A DNA stretch of 64,000 nucleotides from assembly GCA_910579755.1 (NCBI GenBank), contig CAJTVB010000017.1, forward strand, positions 1 through 64,000, in the 5' to 3' direction. Every line of letters begins with the position of its first letter. The stretch's first letter is position 1. Below, piece after piece: positions 43,408-51,050 of the stretch. Made by a program: the position numbers and the translations under genes. The notes below the pieces were generated by a model, which saw only the letters and a program-made list of their open reading frames with translations, did no database searches and was not told the DNA's origin. Source of the stretch: an uncultured Acetatifactor sp. (lineage in GTDB: Bacteria; Bacillota; Clostridia; Lachnospirales; Lachnospiraceae).

Positions 43408-43944
43408 ATGAAGGAGAATATCATATTGATTGGAATGCCCGGCGCGGGCAAGAGCACCGTGGGGGTGGTTCTGGCAAAGAAGCTGGGCCGGGGCTTTGTG
43501 GATTCCGACTTGGTGATACAGGAGAGATATGGAAAGCTGCTGCATGAGCTGATCCAGGAGAACGGCGTGGAAGGCTTTTGGAGAATAGAGGAGGAGGTTA
43601 ACGCTTCTCTTTCGCAGAAAAAGTGTGTTATTGCTACCGGGGGAAGCGTCATTTACGGACCCAAAGCCATGGAGCATCTGCGGGGGATCGGCACGGTAGT
43701 GTATCTGCAGCTTCCCTGTGAGGAGGTGGCGGAGCGGCTGGGGGATCTGGATGCCCGGGGCGTGACACTGAAGCCCGGGCAGACGCTGAAGGATTTGTAC
43801 CGGGAGAGGACGCCGCTCTATGAAAAATATGCTCATATTACCATCACCTGCAGCGGGAAGATGCTGAGGCAGATTGTGGAGGAGACGGCGAACGCCGTGG
43901 CGCGGCATGTCCGCAGGATGCAGCAGGAGGGAGAAGCAAAATGA
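43408..43944 (+). CDS. aroK: Shikimate kinase
   Basis: A 178-residue kinase that phosphorylates shikimate with ATP in aromatic amino-acid synthesis. The P-loop is GMPGAGKST (~9-17), the substrate Asp motif DSD (~33-35), and the lid/substrate Arg lies in YRERTPLYEKYA. The usual GGG motif reads TGGS, and the substrate Arg region reads FWRIEEEV. ATG 43408 is preceded by TGGAGG at a rather long 11 bases. No other aro genes are nearby. A relative with altered substrate cannot be excluded. Confidence 0.85.
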   Translation: MKENIILIGMPGAGKSTVGVVLAKKLGRGFVDSDLVIQERYGKLLHELIQENGVEGFWRIEEEVNASLSQKKCVIATGGSVIYGPKAMEHLRGIGTVVYLQLPCEEVAERLGDLDARGVTLKPGQTLKDLYRERTPLYEKYAHITITCSGKMLRQIVEETANAVARHVRRMQQEGEAK

Positions 43945-44960
43945 AGACGAAAAACAGTCTGCTGTTGCTTCTGACGGCTTTTATCTGGGGAATGGCTTTC
44001 GTGTCCCAGAGCAAGGGAATGGACTATATGCATCCCCTGACCTTTAACGGAATCCGAGCGCTGATCGGGGCGGCCACGCTGGCGGTCTATATTTTCTTTT
44101 CCCGGAGAAAGCAGAGAAAGACAGCAGCGGAGAAGATGGCGGCAGAAAAGGCAGTGGAAAAGGCGACAGCAGAAGAGGCGCCAGCGGAAAAGACAGGGGC
44201 CGGCATGAAGCTTGAGGAAACGAAAAAAACGGACTGGAAGGTTACGCTGCGGGCGGGAATCTGGTGCGGTCTGGCGTTGACGGCGGCCAGCACTCTCCAA
44301 CAGTTCGGCATCAAGTATACCTCCGTGGGAAAGGCTGGATTTATCACCACCCTGTATATTATTTTTGTGCCTTTGGCGGGAATCTTTTTTAAGAAGAAGG
44401 TTTCCGGTGTAGTGTGGGCAGGAGCCTTGATGGCAGCACTGGGGATGTATTTGCTATGTATGACGGAGAGCTTTGTACCGGGAGCGGGCGATATTCTGGT
44501 GTTTTTGAGTGCGTTGGTGTTTGCGGCGCATATTTTGATTGTAGACCACTTTTCGCCTAAAACCGATGGAGTACAGGTATCCTGCATTCAGTTTATTATT
44601 TGCGGAGTTGTCTGTACCGCAGGCGCGTTTTTCTGGGGAAGTCCGGATTTGGGTCAGATCAGAGACGGCCTGGGAACATTGCTGTACGCCGGTGTATTGA
44701 GCTGCGGTGTGGCTTACACGTTGCAGATTCTGGGGCAGAAGGGAGTGAACCCTACGGTGGCGGCGCTGATTTTAAGCCTGGAGTCCGTATTTGCAACGGT
44801 GGTGGGCTGGATCGCATATGAGATCGGTTTTTTAAAAACTGATCAGACGCTTACCGGAAGGCAGATCGGAGGATGTATCCTGGTATTTGCCGCGGTGATC
44901 CTGGTACAGCTGCCGGACAGATGGTTTCGGCGCAAAAGGGTGCAGGAGAGCCGGGAATAG
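43941..44960 (+). CDS. EamA/DMT family transporter
   Basis: A 339-residue membrane protein with ten predicted helices in two EamA repeats (FIWGMAFVSQSKGM..FNGIRALIGA; and KAGFITTLYIIFVPL, CGVAYTLQILGQKGVNPTVAALILSLESVFATVVGW). It has an Ala/Glu/Lys-rich cytoplasmic insert between helices 2 and 3 that looks like expanded low-complexity sequence. It overlaps aroK by four bases (ATGA). Substrate unknown, perhaps amino acids or metabolites. Confidence 0.9.
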   Translation: MKTKNSLLLLLTAFIWGMAFVSQSKGMDYMHPLTFNGIRALIGAATLAVYIFFSRRKQRKTAAEKMAAEKAVEKATAEEAPAEKTGAGMKLEETKKTDWKVTLRAGIWCGLALTAASTLQQFGIKYTSVGKAGFITTLYIIFVPLAGIFFKKKVSGVVWAGALMAALGMYLLCMTESFVPGAGDILVFLSALVFAAHILIVDHFSPKTDGVQVSCIQFIICGVVCTAGAFFWGSPDLGQIRDGLGTLLYAGVLSCGVAYTLQILGQKGVNPTVAALILSLESVFATVVGWIAYEIGFLKTDQTLTGRQIGGCILVFAAVILVQLPDRWFRRKRVQESRE

Positions 44961-44969
44961 GTTTTTTGT

Positions 44970-44998
44970 GTATAAAAATATCATATTGGCAGAAACTA
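44970..44998 (+). promoter_or_regulatory. Possible SigG-type promoter of spoVAE
   Basis: GTATA (44970-44974), a 17-base spacer and GAAACTA (44992-44998) fit the forespore SigG pattern moderately well and lie 40 bases before the gene. Confidence 0.35.
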
Positions 44999-45036
44999 AG
45001 GATGAATTGTTGAGCCGGCTTGAAAGGAGTATGCCA

Positions 45037-45393
45037 ATGGATTACGTGAATGCTTTTTGGGTGGGAGGACTGATCTGTGCGTTGGTACAGATTTTGATGG
45101 AAAAGACGAAAATGATGCCCGGGCGGATTATGGTGCTTCTGGTGGTGGCCGGCGCGGTGATCAGCTTTCTTGGATGGTATGAACCCTTTCAGGAGTTTGC
45201 CGGAGCAGGAGCCGGCGTACCCCTGCTGGGATTCGGAAATGTGCTGATGAAGGGAGTGAAAGAGGCCGTGGACGAACAGGGCTTTCTGGGCTTGTTTGCG
45301 GGAGGCTTCAAGGCCGGCGCGGTGGGAACAGCCGCAGCGCTGATTTTCGGATACCTGGCCAGCCTTGTGTTTCGCTCCAAAATGAAAAAATAG
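45037..45393 (+). CDS. spoVAE: Stage V sporulation protein AE
   Basis: A 118-residue membrane protein of the SpoVA channel for Ca-dipicolinate (YVNAFWVGGLICALVQILMEKTKMMPGRIMV; AGAGVPLLGFGN..MKGVKEAVDEQGF). ATG 45037 is chosen as AAAGGAG lies 7 bases upstream and the length then matches the family; an upstream GTG (44968) would add 23 residues. It is separated by 37 kb from spoVAD and by only 7 bases from the convergent ketosynthase gene. Confidence 0.92.
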   Translation: MDYVNAFWVGGLICALVQILMEKTKMMPGRIMVLLVVAGAVISFLGWYEPFQEFAGAGAGVPLLGFGNVLMKGVKEAVDEQGFLGLFAGGFKAGAVGTAAALIFGYLASLVFRSKMKK

Positions 45394-45400
45394 GGCCTCT

Positions 45401-46354
45401 TTAAAACCGCAGCAGTAAAAAGTTTACAGTAAGACCTGCCGCCGTTCCCATGAGGAGAATCAGATCGCCTCTGTGGATCCGGCTTTCCTCTATGGCTTCG
45501 CACAGTGCATAGGGAACGGAGGCGGAGACCATGTTTCCGTATTGCTGGACCCGGTCAATATAGGTTCCCTTTTCAAAGCCCAGCCGGGGCATTATGACTC
45601 CCAGGGCTTTACTGGCCTGGTGGGGAATGGTCAGGCGGATGTCTTCTCTGCGGACATCCGCTTCTTTCAGGCATTCTTCTACAAAGTCGGGAAGAACCCG
45701 GGTACAAAGGCGCAGAATTTTTATTCCCTTCATGTCAAAGTAGTAATCTTCCCGATTGTCTTCGGTGAGAGCCAGCGCGGGAAGCAGTCCGGCTCCGCCC
45801 CGGATTTCCGTGTCGTGAGCTCCCTCCGACCAGGTTCGTTGACAGCCGTAAAGGACGGCGGAGGGATCGCTATCTTCGGCCTTGGTAAGAACAGCGGCGG
45901 CAGCGGCGTCGGAAAACAGCTCATAGCTTTCCTTCTGTCCGGGATTCAGCGCTGCGGAGGCGGTGTCCCCCGACAGAATCAGCACCCGGCTGTACCGCCC
46001 CGCCGCCACCAGATAGGACATCATGTCCAAGGCGGACAGGAAGCTGGTGCAGGTGGTGTTGATGTCCATGGCGGGAATATTCAGCCCCTTTGCCATACGT
46101 TCGTGGATCAGCGCCGCGTTGCAGGGAATGCCCTGCAGGGGAGTTGCCATGGCGCACACGATGCAGTCCATCTGGGATATTTCCATATGGGATCGGGAAA
46201 GGGCTTCCTCTGCAGCCTTTTCCGCCAGATCCAGAAGAGTCTCTCCCGGCGCCAGACGATATCTGGTGTGACCGTCGAAGCACAGCTGTCTGCCTGCCAA
46301 AGCTTTTCCCATTCCAGCCAGCCTGACCTTTCGTTGATTTTGCTTATTTTTCAT
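45401..46354 (-). CDS. Beta-ketoacyl synthase III (FabH/OleA-like)
   Basis: A 317-residue thiolase-fold condensing enzyme with the FabH triad Cys102 (NTTCTSF), His245 (IPHQAS) and Asn274 (YGNMVSAS). It would perform a Claisen condensation of acyl thioesters. It is the last gene of a four-gene coupled operon and its ATG overlaps the preceding stop (ATGA), so it is a pathway enzyme and not the housekeeping FabH of a fab operon (no acyl-carrier protein or fab genes are near). Substrate unknown. Confidence 0.9.
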   Translation of the reverse strand: MKNKQNQRKVRLAGMGKALAGRQLCFDGHTRYRLAPGETLLDLAEKAAEEALSRSHMEISQMDCIVCAMATPLQGIPCNAALIHERMAKGLNIPAMDINTTCTSFLSALDMMSYLVAAGRYSRVLILSGDTASAALNPGQKESYELFSDAAAAAVLTKAEDSDPSAVLYGCQRTWSEGAHDTEIRGGAGLLPALALTEDNREDYYFDMKGIKILRLCTRVLPDFVEECLKEADVRREDIRLTIPHQASKALGVIMPRLGFEKGTYIDRVQQYGNMVSASVPYALCEAIEESRIHRGDLILLMGTAAGLTVNFLLLRF

Positions 46355-47787
46355 TTGTGAAGCACCTTCCTTTCTATTCGTTTCATTTTGCGGCCCTGCT
46401 CCTGCAGGTATGGGGTGAACCGAACCTTGGGAAGAATGAATTTCTGATCCCGGGCCAGAATTGTAAATTCCCGAAGGATCTGTTGCCGTTTCTGTTCGCC
46501 CAAATCGGCATAGACGGTAATACTTTTGTCCGGTTCCTGAACCACACGGTATTCGCCGCTCCATTTGGGCCGGATCATATTTGGGGCGGGGACCTTTAAA
46601 TCGGAGTCCTTTAACCCGGAGGCGGAGCGGTCTTCCATGGAATTCGTTCCGCCGGCGGCAAAGAGGATGCAGCGTCGGATAAAGTCGGGAAATACGCGCT
46701 TTTCCTTGCCGTCTTCGCCGTAAAAGGAAAACATATCGTCCTCCCGCCCTTCAATTTTTTCCAGAGCCAGAAAAGGACTGCCGCAGGGACAGGGCTTACT
46801 TCTTTCCACCAGGATGTCATTCATCCGATATCGGATTATGGGCTGGGTCCTTCTTTCAAAGTCTGTGATCACAGGGATAAATCGCCACTTATCCAGGTAT
46901 TCTCTGTCTATATGTACAATATCTTCATGCAAATGAAGGGTTCCCCGGGGACAGGTGGATGCCAGACAGCCTTCCGTGCACTGATAGACCTGGTGGATCA
47001 CCGGCAGTTCAAAGGCCTCCTTCAGGCGCTTTTCGTCTTCCTTTTCCAGGACCTCCGCGATAGAGATTACCATGCGGGGATGAATGTCCAGCGCTCCCCT
47101 GTGTCTTTTTTCCGCCAGCAAAAGCAGCACCGAGGGCTGACCTGCCAGGATCTGAGGCTTGAGCAGGGCCAGGCGTTTTGTGTGTTCCTCCATGCCGCGA
47201 TAGATGTCAAAAAAGTGGAAGCGGATATTTCTGGAGCTTACGGCCTGGTATAAATTGCTGTCGGCCCGCATAAAGAAAGCAATATCGTAGGAGCCCATAA
47301 TGCCTCGGTCCAGAAACCGGGCCAGAATATAGCCTGCCCATTGATTCTTTTCCCGGTCAGACACCAGAAAAAGTCCCTGTTGTCCCGAGGTGCCGGAGCT
47401 TAAGCCTACGGTAATTCCTTTTTTCCCCTTCAGAAGCTGCGGGATCCCGATTTTTTGTGAGGGCTGCCGGGGGCGGGATGGGGACGGCTGGAGCTTTGGA
47501 GTAAAATCCCGGTCCCGCTCTGCCTTTACAGCCAGGTCTTCCGCTTCTTTTCGACGGACTCCCGCAGTGTTCAGCTGGTCAAAGTGCTTCATCATGTATG
47601 TCTTATCGATTACCGGATATTCCTCCAGGGAGGTTTTTCCCCTGTAAAGAGGGGAATGTGCCGCCACATATTTTAAATGGGCGGAGATTTTCTTTTTCTG
47701 CCAGCATTCCAGAGCCCGGCGGCTTGGGAAGGAGCGGAAATATTTGTATTGCAGGTAATGCGTCAGAACCATGAGCCGATCAACCAT
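46351..47787 (-). CDS. F390-synthetase/PaaK-like adenylate-forming enzyme
   Basis: A 478-residue member of the adenylate-forming superfamily. The phosphate loop reads SSGTSGQQGLF; QCTEGCLAS and ITDFERRTQPIIRYRMNDI are typical of F390-synthetase-related and LuxE/PaaK-like enzymes. They activate a carboxylate as acyl-AMP, then pass it to a thiol or alcohol. A Cys-rich stretch (KPCPCGSPF) may bind metal. ATG 47787 follows GGAAGGAG and overlaps the preceding gene by 8 bases. It probably activates an acyl chain for the neighbouring ketosynthase (inference). Confidence 0.82.
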   Translation of the reverse strand: MVDRLMVLTHYLQYKYFRSFPSRRALECWQKKKISAHLKYVAAHSPLYRGKTSLEEYPVIDKTYMMKHFDQLNTAGVRRKEAEDLAVKAERDRDFTPKLQPSPSRPRQPSQKIGIPQLLKGKKGITVGLSSGTSGQQGLFLVSDREKNQWAGYILARFLDRGIMGSYDIAFFMRADSNLYQAVSSRNIRFHFFDIYRGMEEHTKRLALLKPQILAGQPSVLLLLAEKRHRGALDIHPRMVISIAEVLEKEDEKRLKEAFELPVIHQVYQCTEGCLASTCPRGTLHLHEDIVHIDREYLDKWRFIPVITDFERRTQPIIRYRMNDILVERSKPCPCGSPFLALEKIEGREDDMFSFYGEDGKEKRVFPDFIRRCILFAAGGTNSMEDRSASGLKDSDLKVPAPNMIRPKWSGEYRVVQEPDKSITVYADLGEQKRQQILREFTILARDQKFILPKVRFTPYLQEQGRKMKRIERKVLHK

Positions 47788-49663
47788 AGGTTTTCTCCTT
47801 CCCCCTTTGGTGGGTAAACACCACTTTGATTTCAGGATGCTCCTTTTTCATACGACAGATCCTGCCCAGGGTGTCCTCATAAGAATGGAAGCTATCCTGG
47901 ATCAGTCTGGGGATCAGGCGCATACGTGGAACAGCCCGGACGAAATCCCTGCCCCAGCAGGCATCCGCCGCCAGAAAAAGGTTCAGATCCGGAATCCATA
48001 TGCCCAGTTGTCCGGCACAATGGCCGGGAAGCGAGACGCCGATAATACTGCCGTCTTCAAACAAATCGTATACCTGAGTAAAATAGCGGCATAGGAAGTG
48101 CTCCTTCAGGGGGACACCGGGAAGCCGCATCCGCCGGATGCTTTTTCGGGACGGGAGAAGGCTTTTAAATACCAGCTTCCGGGCAGAAGGCCTTCGGAGG
48201 GTTTCAAGCACCTGCCGGGAAGCGATCAGCTCATAATCGGTAAACTGGTACAGGCCGCCGCAATGGTCCGGGTGGGCGTGGGAAAGGATAATGGTTTTGA
48301 CGTCCGCCGGATTGATTCCGTCTTTTCGGAGTTTTTCGGCGATGGTTTCCCCCGCTTTGACACTGACCGGATTCATAAAGCGGTACAGTTTCAATAAAGG
48401 TTTTCCCTGGAATATTTTTCTGGAATAGCCGGTATCAAAAAGGATATTTCCCAGGCGGCTGTGCCGGATCAGGACGGCGGAGGCCGGAAACTTTCTTTTT
48501 TTCCTGGGCATGCCTGCAAAGATCACATCCAGGCGGTTGGTGCAGCTTCCGCAGTGATATAGGGAGGCTTTTTCCACAAGGCCGGGGCTTTCCGGGATAC
48601 CCTTCTGCCAGCGGCCATATTCCTGTATGGATTGGGCCAGCGTCTTTTGGGGCCGGTAGCCCAAAAGCTCCCGGGCCCGGCTGATGTCCATGGTCTGGGC
48701 AAAGCCCAGGGTGCAGACGGTGTACCGGGTCAGGGGCGGTTCTCCCGGAAGCTTCAGAAAGCGGTAGAGCCATTCCAGGAAAGCGGCCATGCCGTAGACC
48801 AGGGGGAAGGGCAGATTTCTGTAATGGGGGCTTTCACCGGAGGCCGCCAGGAATTGCTCCAGAAGCGTCCGAAACTTTGCAGGCTCTCCGTTGGTGATAT
48901 TGAAGATGCCACCCGGAGCTTTTTCTGCCGTCAGTGCCAGCCGGCAGGCTTCAGCGGCATTTTCCACGCAGGTCAGGTCAATGAGATTACCTCCTCCCCT
49001 AAAGAGAGGAATTCCGATCCGGCTGTTTGCCCGCATAAGCCTTGGAACCAGGCTGGTATCTCCTATGCCGATCAGTCCCCTTGGCCGCAGGATCACGGTT
49101 TCCAGACCTTTTTTATGCCAGTCTTGGATAACCTCCTCCGCCAGAAGCTTGGATCGGATGTAGAAGTTCAGATTGTTTTCCCCGGGCGCCTGTTCCTCCC
49201 GGATGTGATACTGGTCCTTTTTGCAGGTATAGACACTGGGGGAGGAAATATAAACCAGCCTGCGGATGCCGTTTTCTGAACAGAGTTTTGCCACGATATT
49301 GGTTCCGGTTACGTTTGTATGGTAAAAGTCCTCCCATTTTCCCCATACGGAGGAAAGCGCTCCTGCATGGATTACATATTCCACGTCTTTGAAATACTGG
49401 GAACAGGTTTCGGTGTCTGTAAAATCTCCCGGGCAGAATACAGCGCCCATGGCTTCCAGCTTTCTGCCTTTTTCCCGGTTCCTTCCCAGGGCCAGAACCC
49501 GATATTCACCGGTCAGTCTGCGTACCAGATATTCCCCCAGAAATCCTGTGGCGCCTGTGATTAAGACGGTCTGTCTTAAGTCCTGATTTTGAAGATGTGA
49601 GCAGAGTCCGGGATTGGCAGGAGCTGCAGGAGCTCCTTGGGAGGTTTTGAGATTTTCTTTCAT
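47780..49663 (-). CDS. Fusion of extended SDR (NAD-dependent epimerase/3-beta-HSD type) with metallo-beta-lactamase-fold domain
   Basis: A 627-residue protein. Residues ~31-345 form an extended SDR: TGATGFLG (37-44), an SSPSVY active-site Ser region (~141) and Tyr168-x3-Lys172. Residues ~365-627 form a metallo-beta-lactamase hydrolase with HAHPDHCGG (462-470), His548 (GHCAGQ), Asp567 and a late His (FTHQ). The SDR half resembles 3-beta-HSD/OleD-like reductases; the hydrolase half may cleave a thioester or lactone. Both active sites look complete. Its ATG overlaps the stop of the glycosyltransferase gene by four bases, with AAAGGA upstream. Confidence 0.87.
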   Translation of the reverse strand: MKENLKTSQGAPAAPANPGLCSHLQNQDLRQTVLITGATGFLGEYLVRRLTGEYRVLALGRNREKGRKLEAMGAVFCPGDFTDTETCSQYFKDVEYVIHAGALSSVWGKWEDFYHTNVTGTNIVAKLCSENGIRRLVYISSPSVYTCKKDQYHIREEQAPGENNLNFYIRSKLLAEEVIQDWHKKGLETVILRPRGLIGIGDTSLVPRLMRANSRIGIPLFRGGGNLIDLTCVENAAEACRLALTAEKAPGGIFNITNGEPAKFRTLLEQFLAASGESPHYRNLPFPLVYGMAAFLEWLYRFLKLPGEPPLTRYTVCTLGFAQTMDISRARELLGYRPQKTLAQSIQEYGRWQKGIPESPGLVEKASLYHCGSCTNRLDVIFAGMPRKKRKFPASAVLIRHSRLGNILFDTGYSRKIFQGKPLLKLYRFMNPVSVKAGETIAEKLRKDGINPADVKTIILSHAHPDHCGGLYQFTDYELIASRQVLETLRRPSARKLVFKSLLPSRKSIRRMRLPGVPLKEHFLCRYFTQVYDLFEDGSIIGVSLPGHCAGQLGIWIPDLNLFLAADACWGRDFVRAVPRMRLIPRLIQDSFHSYEDTLGRICRMKKEHPEIKVVFTHQRGKEKTYG

Positions 49664-50877
49664 GATATTGTCCTTTCTAAAGTATTATCAGCGGTGGTCT
49701 CATGGAACAGCGTCAGAGTCTGTTCTAAGGTAACGGCTGTCAGTTTCTTTCTTTTTTGTTCGTTCCACTGTGTCTTCAGTTCCATACAAGCGGCGGCCTC
49801 CCGGCGCAGATGCTTTGGATTTTGCAGGATTTTTCCAAAGCCCAGACGCTGAAACTGCCTGGCGTTGAGAAACTGTTCTCCCTGCTGAGGACAAAGCAGG
49901 CAGGGAACCTGGAAGTACAGGGCTTCATGGATGCTGTTCACACCGCCGGCGGTAATGAAGAGAGAGGCGTGCTTTAAAATTTCATTTTGATTCACAAAAG
50001 GGCGTACTATAAAGTTTTCCGGGAAGGAGACGGGCATTTTATCTTTTGTCCTGTCCCAGATTAAGATTACCATAGGCGTAGTTTCTCCGGGCCGGCTTCC
50101 CAGTTGTTCTATGACGGCTTCCAGCAGTTGTTGATTGCGATTAAAGATGGTTCCCAGAGAAATATAGTAAAAGGGTTTCCGGGGACAGGCGAAAGCATTT
50201 TTTTCCGTGACGGTTCTGTGCACCGACAGAGGGCCCAGAAAAAGATATTCCGGTCCGAAGCCTCTGCCGCCAGGCTGAAATTCCCGGGAAAAGCCGCAAA
50301 GATTATAGTCGCCCTTGTTCATCAGCACCGGCAGAAGCCCTAGTTTTTTCAGACCGTAGGAGGTCTTCAGCTGTCTGCGGAGCTTCAGCGCAGGAGAAAC
50401 CTCTGCCGCGTATCGAAGGAAACCACGGGAGAAACCGGCGGCATAGGCGGCCAGGCCCTTTCCGCTTTGCCAGTCCACAGCGGCAATGCTGTAGAAGGCA
50501 AAGGAGGGAATTTGAAGGAGCTGTCCTGCGGCACGCCCCCACAGGGCAAGGGAATCAAAAATCAGGGCCCGGGGAGCTTCTTTTCCGGCCTGGTTCAGAA
50601 GCTTAGGCAGCATTTCCTGTGTATAATGTAAAAGAAGACGGTATAGCTTTAACAGTTTTTCTCCGTCCGTGGGGTCAAAGGCGGAATGGCCCAGAGGATA
50701 AGGGCGGTATTCACAGCCGTTTCCTTCGATTACTTCCCGAAATGGGGGCAGGGAGTAGTAAATAATTCGAAATCCTTTTTCACACAGTCGCTTTGTCAGA
50801 TAAAGATTGGAATGGATATGGCCGTAGGCGGGGATTCCGTAAAAAAGGATGGTTTTTCCATTCATGTAATGATTCAT
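49660..50877 (-). CDS. GT1 (macrolide-type) glycosyltransferase
   Basis: A 405-residue GT-B enzyme. The N-terminal acceptor side shows GIPAYGHIHSNLYLTKRL and the C-terminal donor side FITAGGVNSIHEALYFQVPCLLCPQQGEQFLNA, the pattern of UDP-sugar-dependent transferases that decorate lipids and natural products. It is first in the operon, with a promoter (TTGACG, 17 bases, TAGGAT on the minus strand) and GGGAG before ATG. It probably glycosylates the product of the downstream enzymes. Confidence 0.88.
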   Translation of the reverse strand: MNHYMNGKTILFYGIPAYGHIHSNLYLTKRLCEKGFRIIYYSLPPFREVIEGNGCEYRPYPLGHSAFDPTDGEKLLKLYRLLLHYTQEMLPKLLNQAGKEAPRALIFDSLALWGRAAGQLLQIPSFAFYSIAAVDWQSGKGLAAYAAGFSRGFLRYAAEVSPALKLRRQLKTSYGLKKLGLLPVLMNKGDYNLCGFSREFQPGGRGFGPEYLFLGPLSVHRTVTEKNAFACPRKPFYYISLGTIFNRNQQLLEAVIEQLGSRPGETTPMVILIWDRTKDKMPVSFPENFIVRPFVNQNEILKHASLFITAGGVNSIHEALYFQVPCLLCPQQGEQFLNARQFQRLGFGKILQNPKHLRREAAACMELKTQWNEQKRKKLTAVTLEQTLTLFHETTADNTLERTIS

Positions 50878-50930
50878 AAAACGGCGCTCCCTTCGTTAAG
50901 CCGTCAAATTTGTAGCTTATATTTATCCTA

Positions 50931-50953
50931 GACGCTTCAGACAATTTCGTCAA
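50931..50953 (-). promoter_or_regulatory. Promoter of the glycosyltransferase operon
   Basis: On the minus strand TTGACG (50948-50953), a 17-base spacer and TAGGAT precede the operon by about 55 bases. The -10 is weak. Confidence 0.45.
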
Positions 50954-50959
50954 TCCTTC

Positions 50960-50988
50960 TTTCCACACTGTGGAAATTATGGTAAAAT
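50960..50988 (+). promoter_or_regulatory. tldD promoter overlapping a 17-bp palindrome
   Basis: TTTCCACA-C-TGTGGAAA (50960-50976) is a perfect dyad. Its left arm supplies a -35-like TTTCCA, 17 bases before TAAAAT (50983-50988). The dyad also lies just upstream of the divergent operon's -35 box, so one regulator could control both. Confidence 0.55.
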
Positions 50989-51050
50989 TGGACTGCCAAG
51001 GGATTTCAGGGTTTAAAATGAGGGATCTGTTTCGGCAGAAGGGAGTTAAT

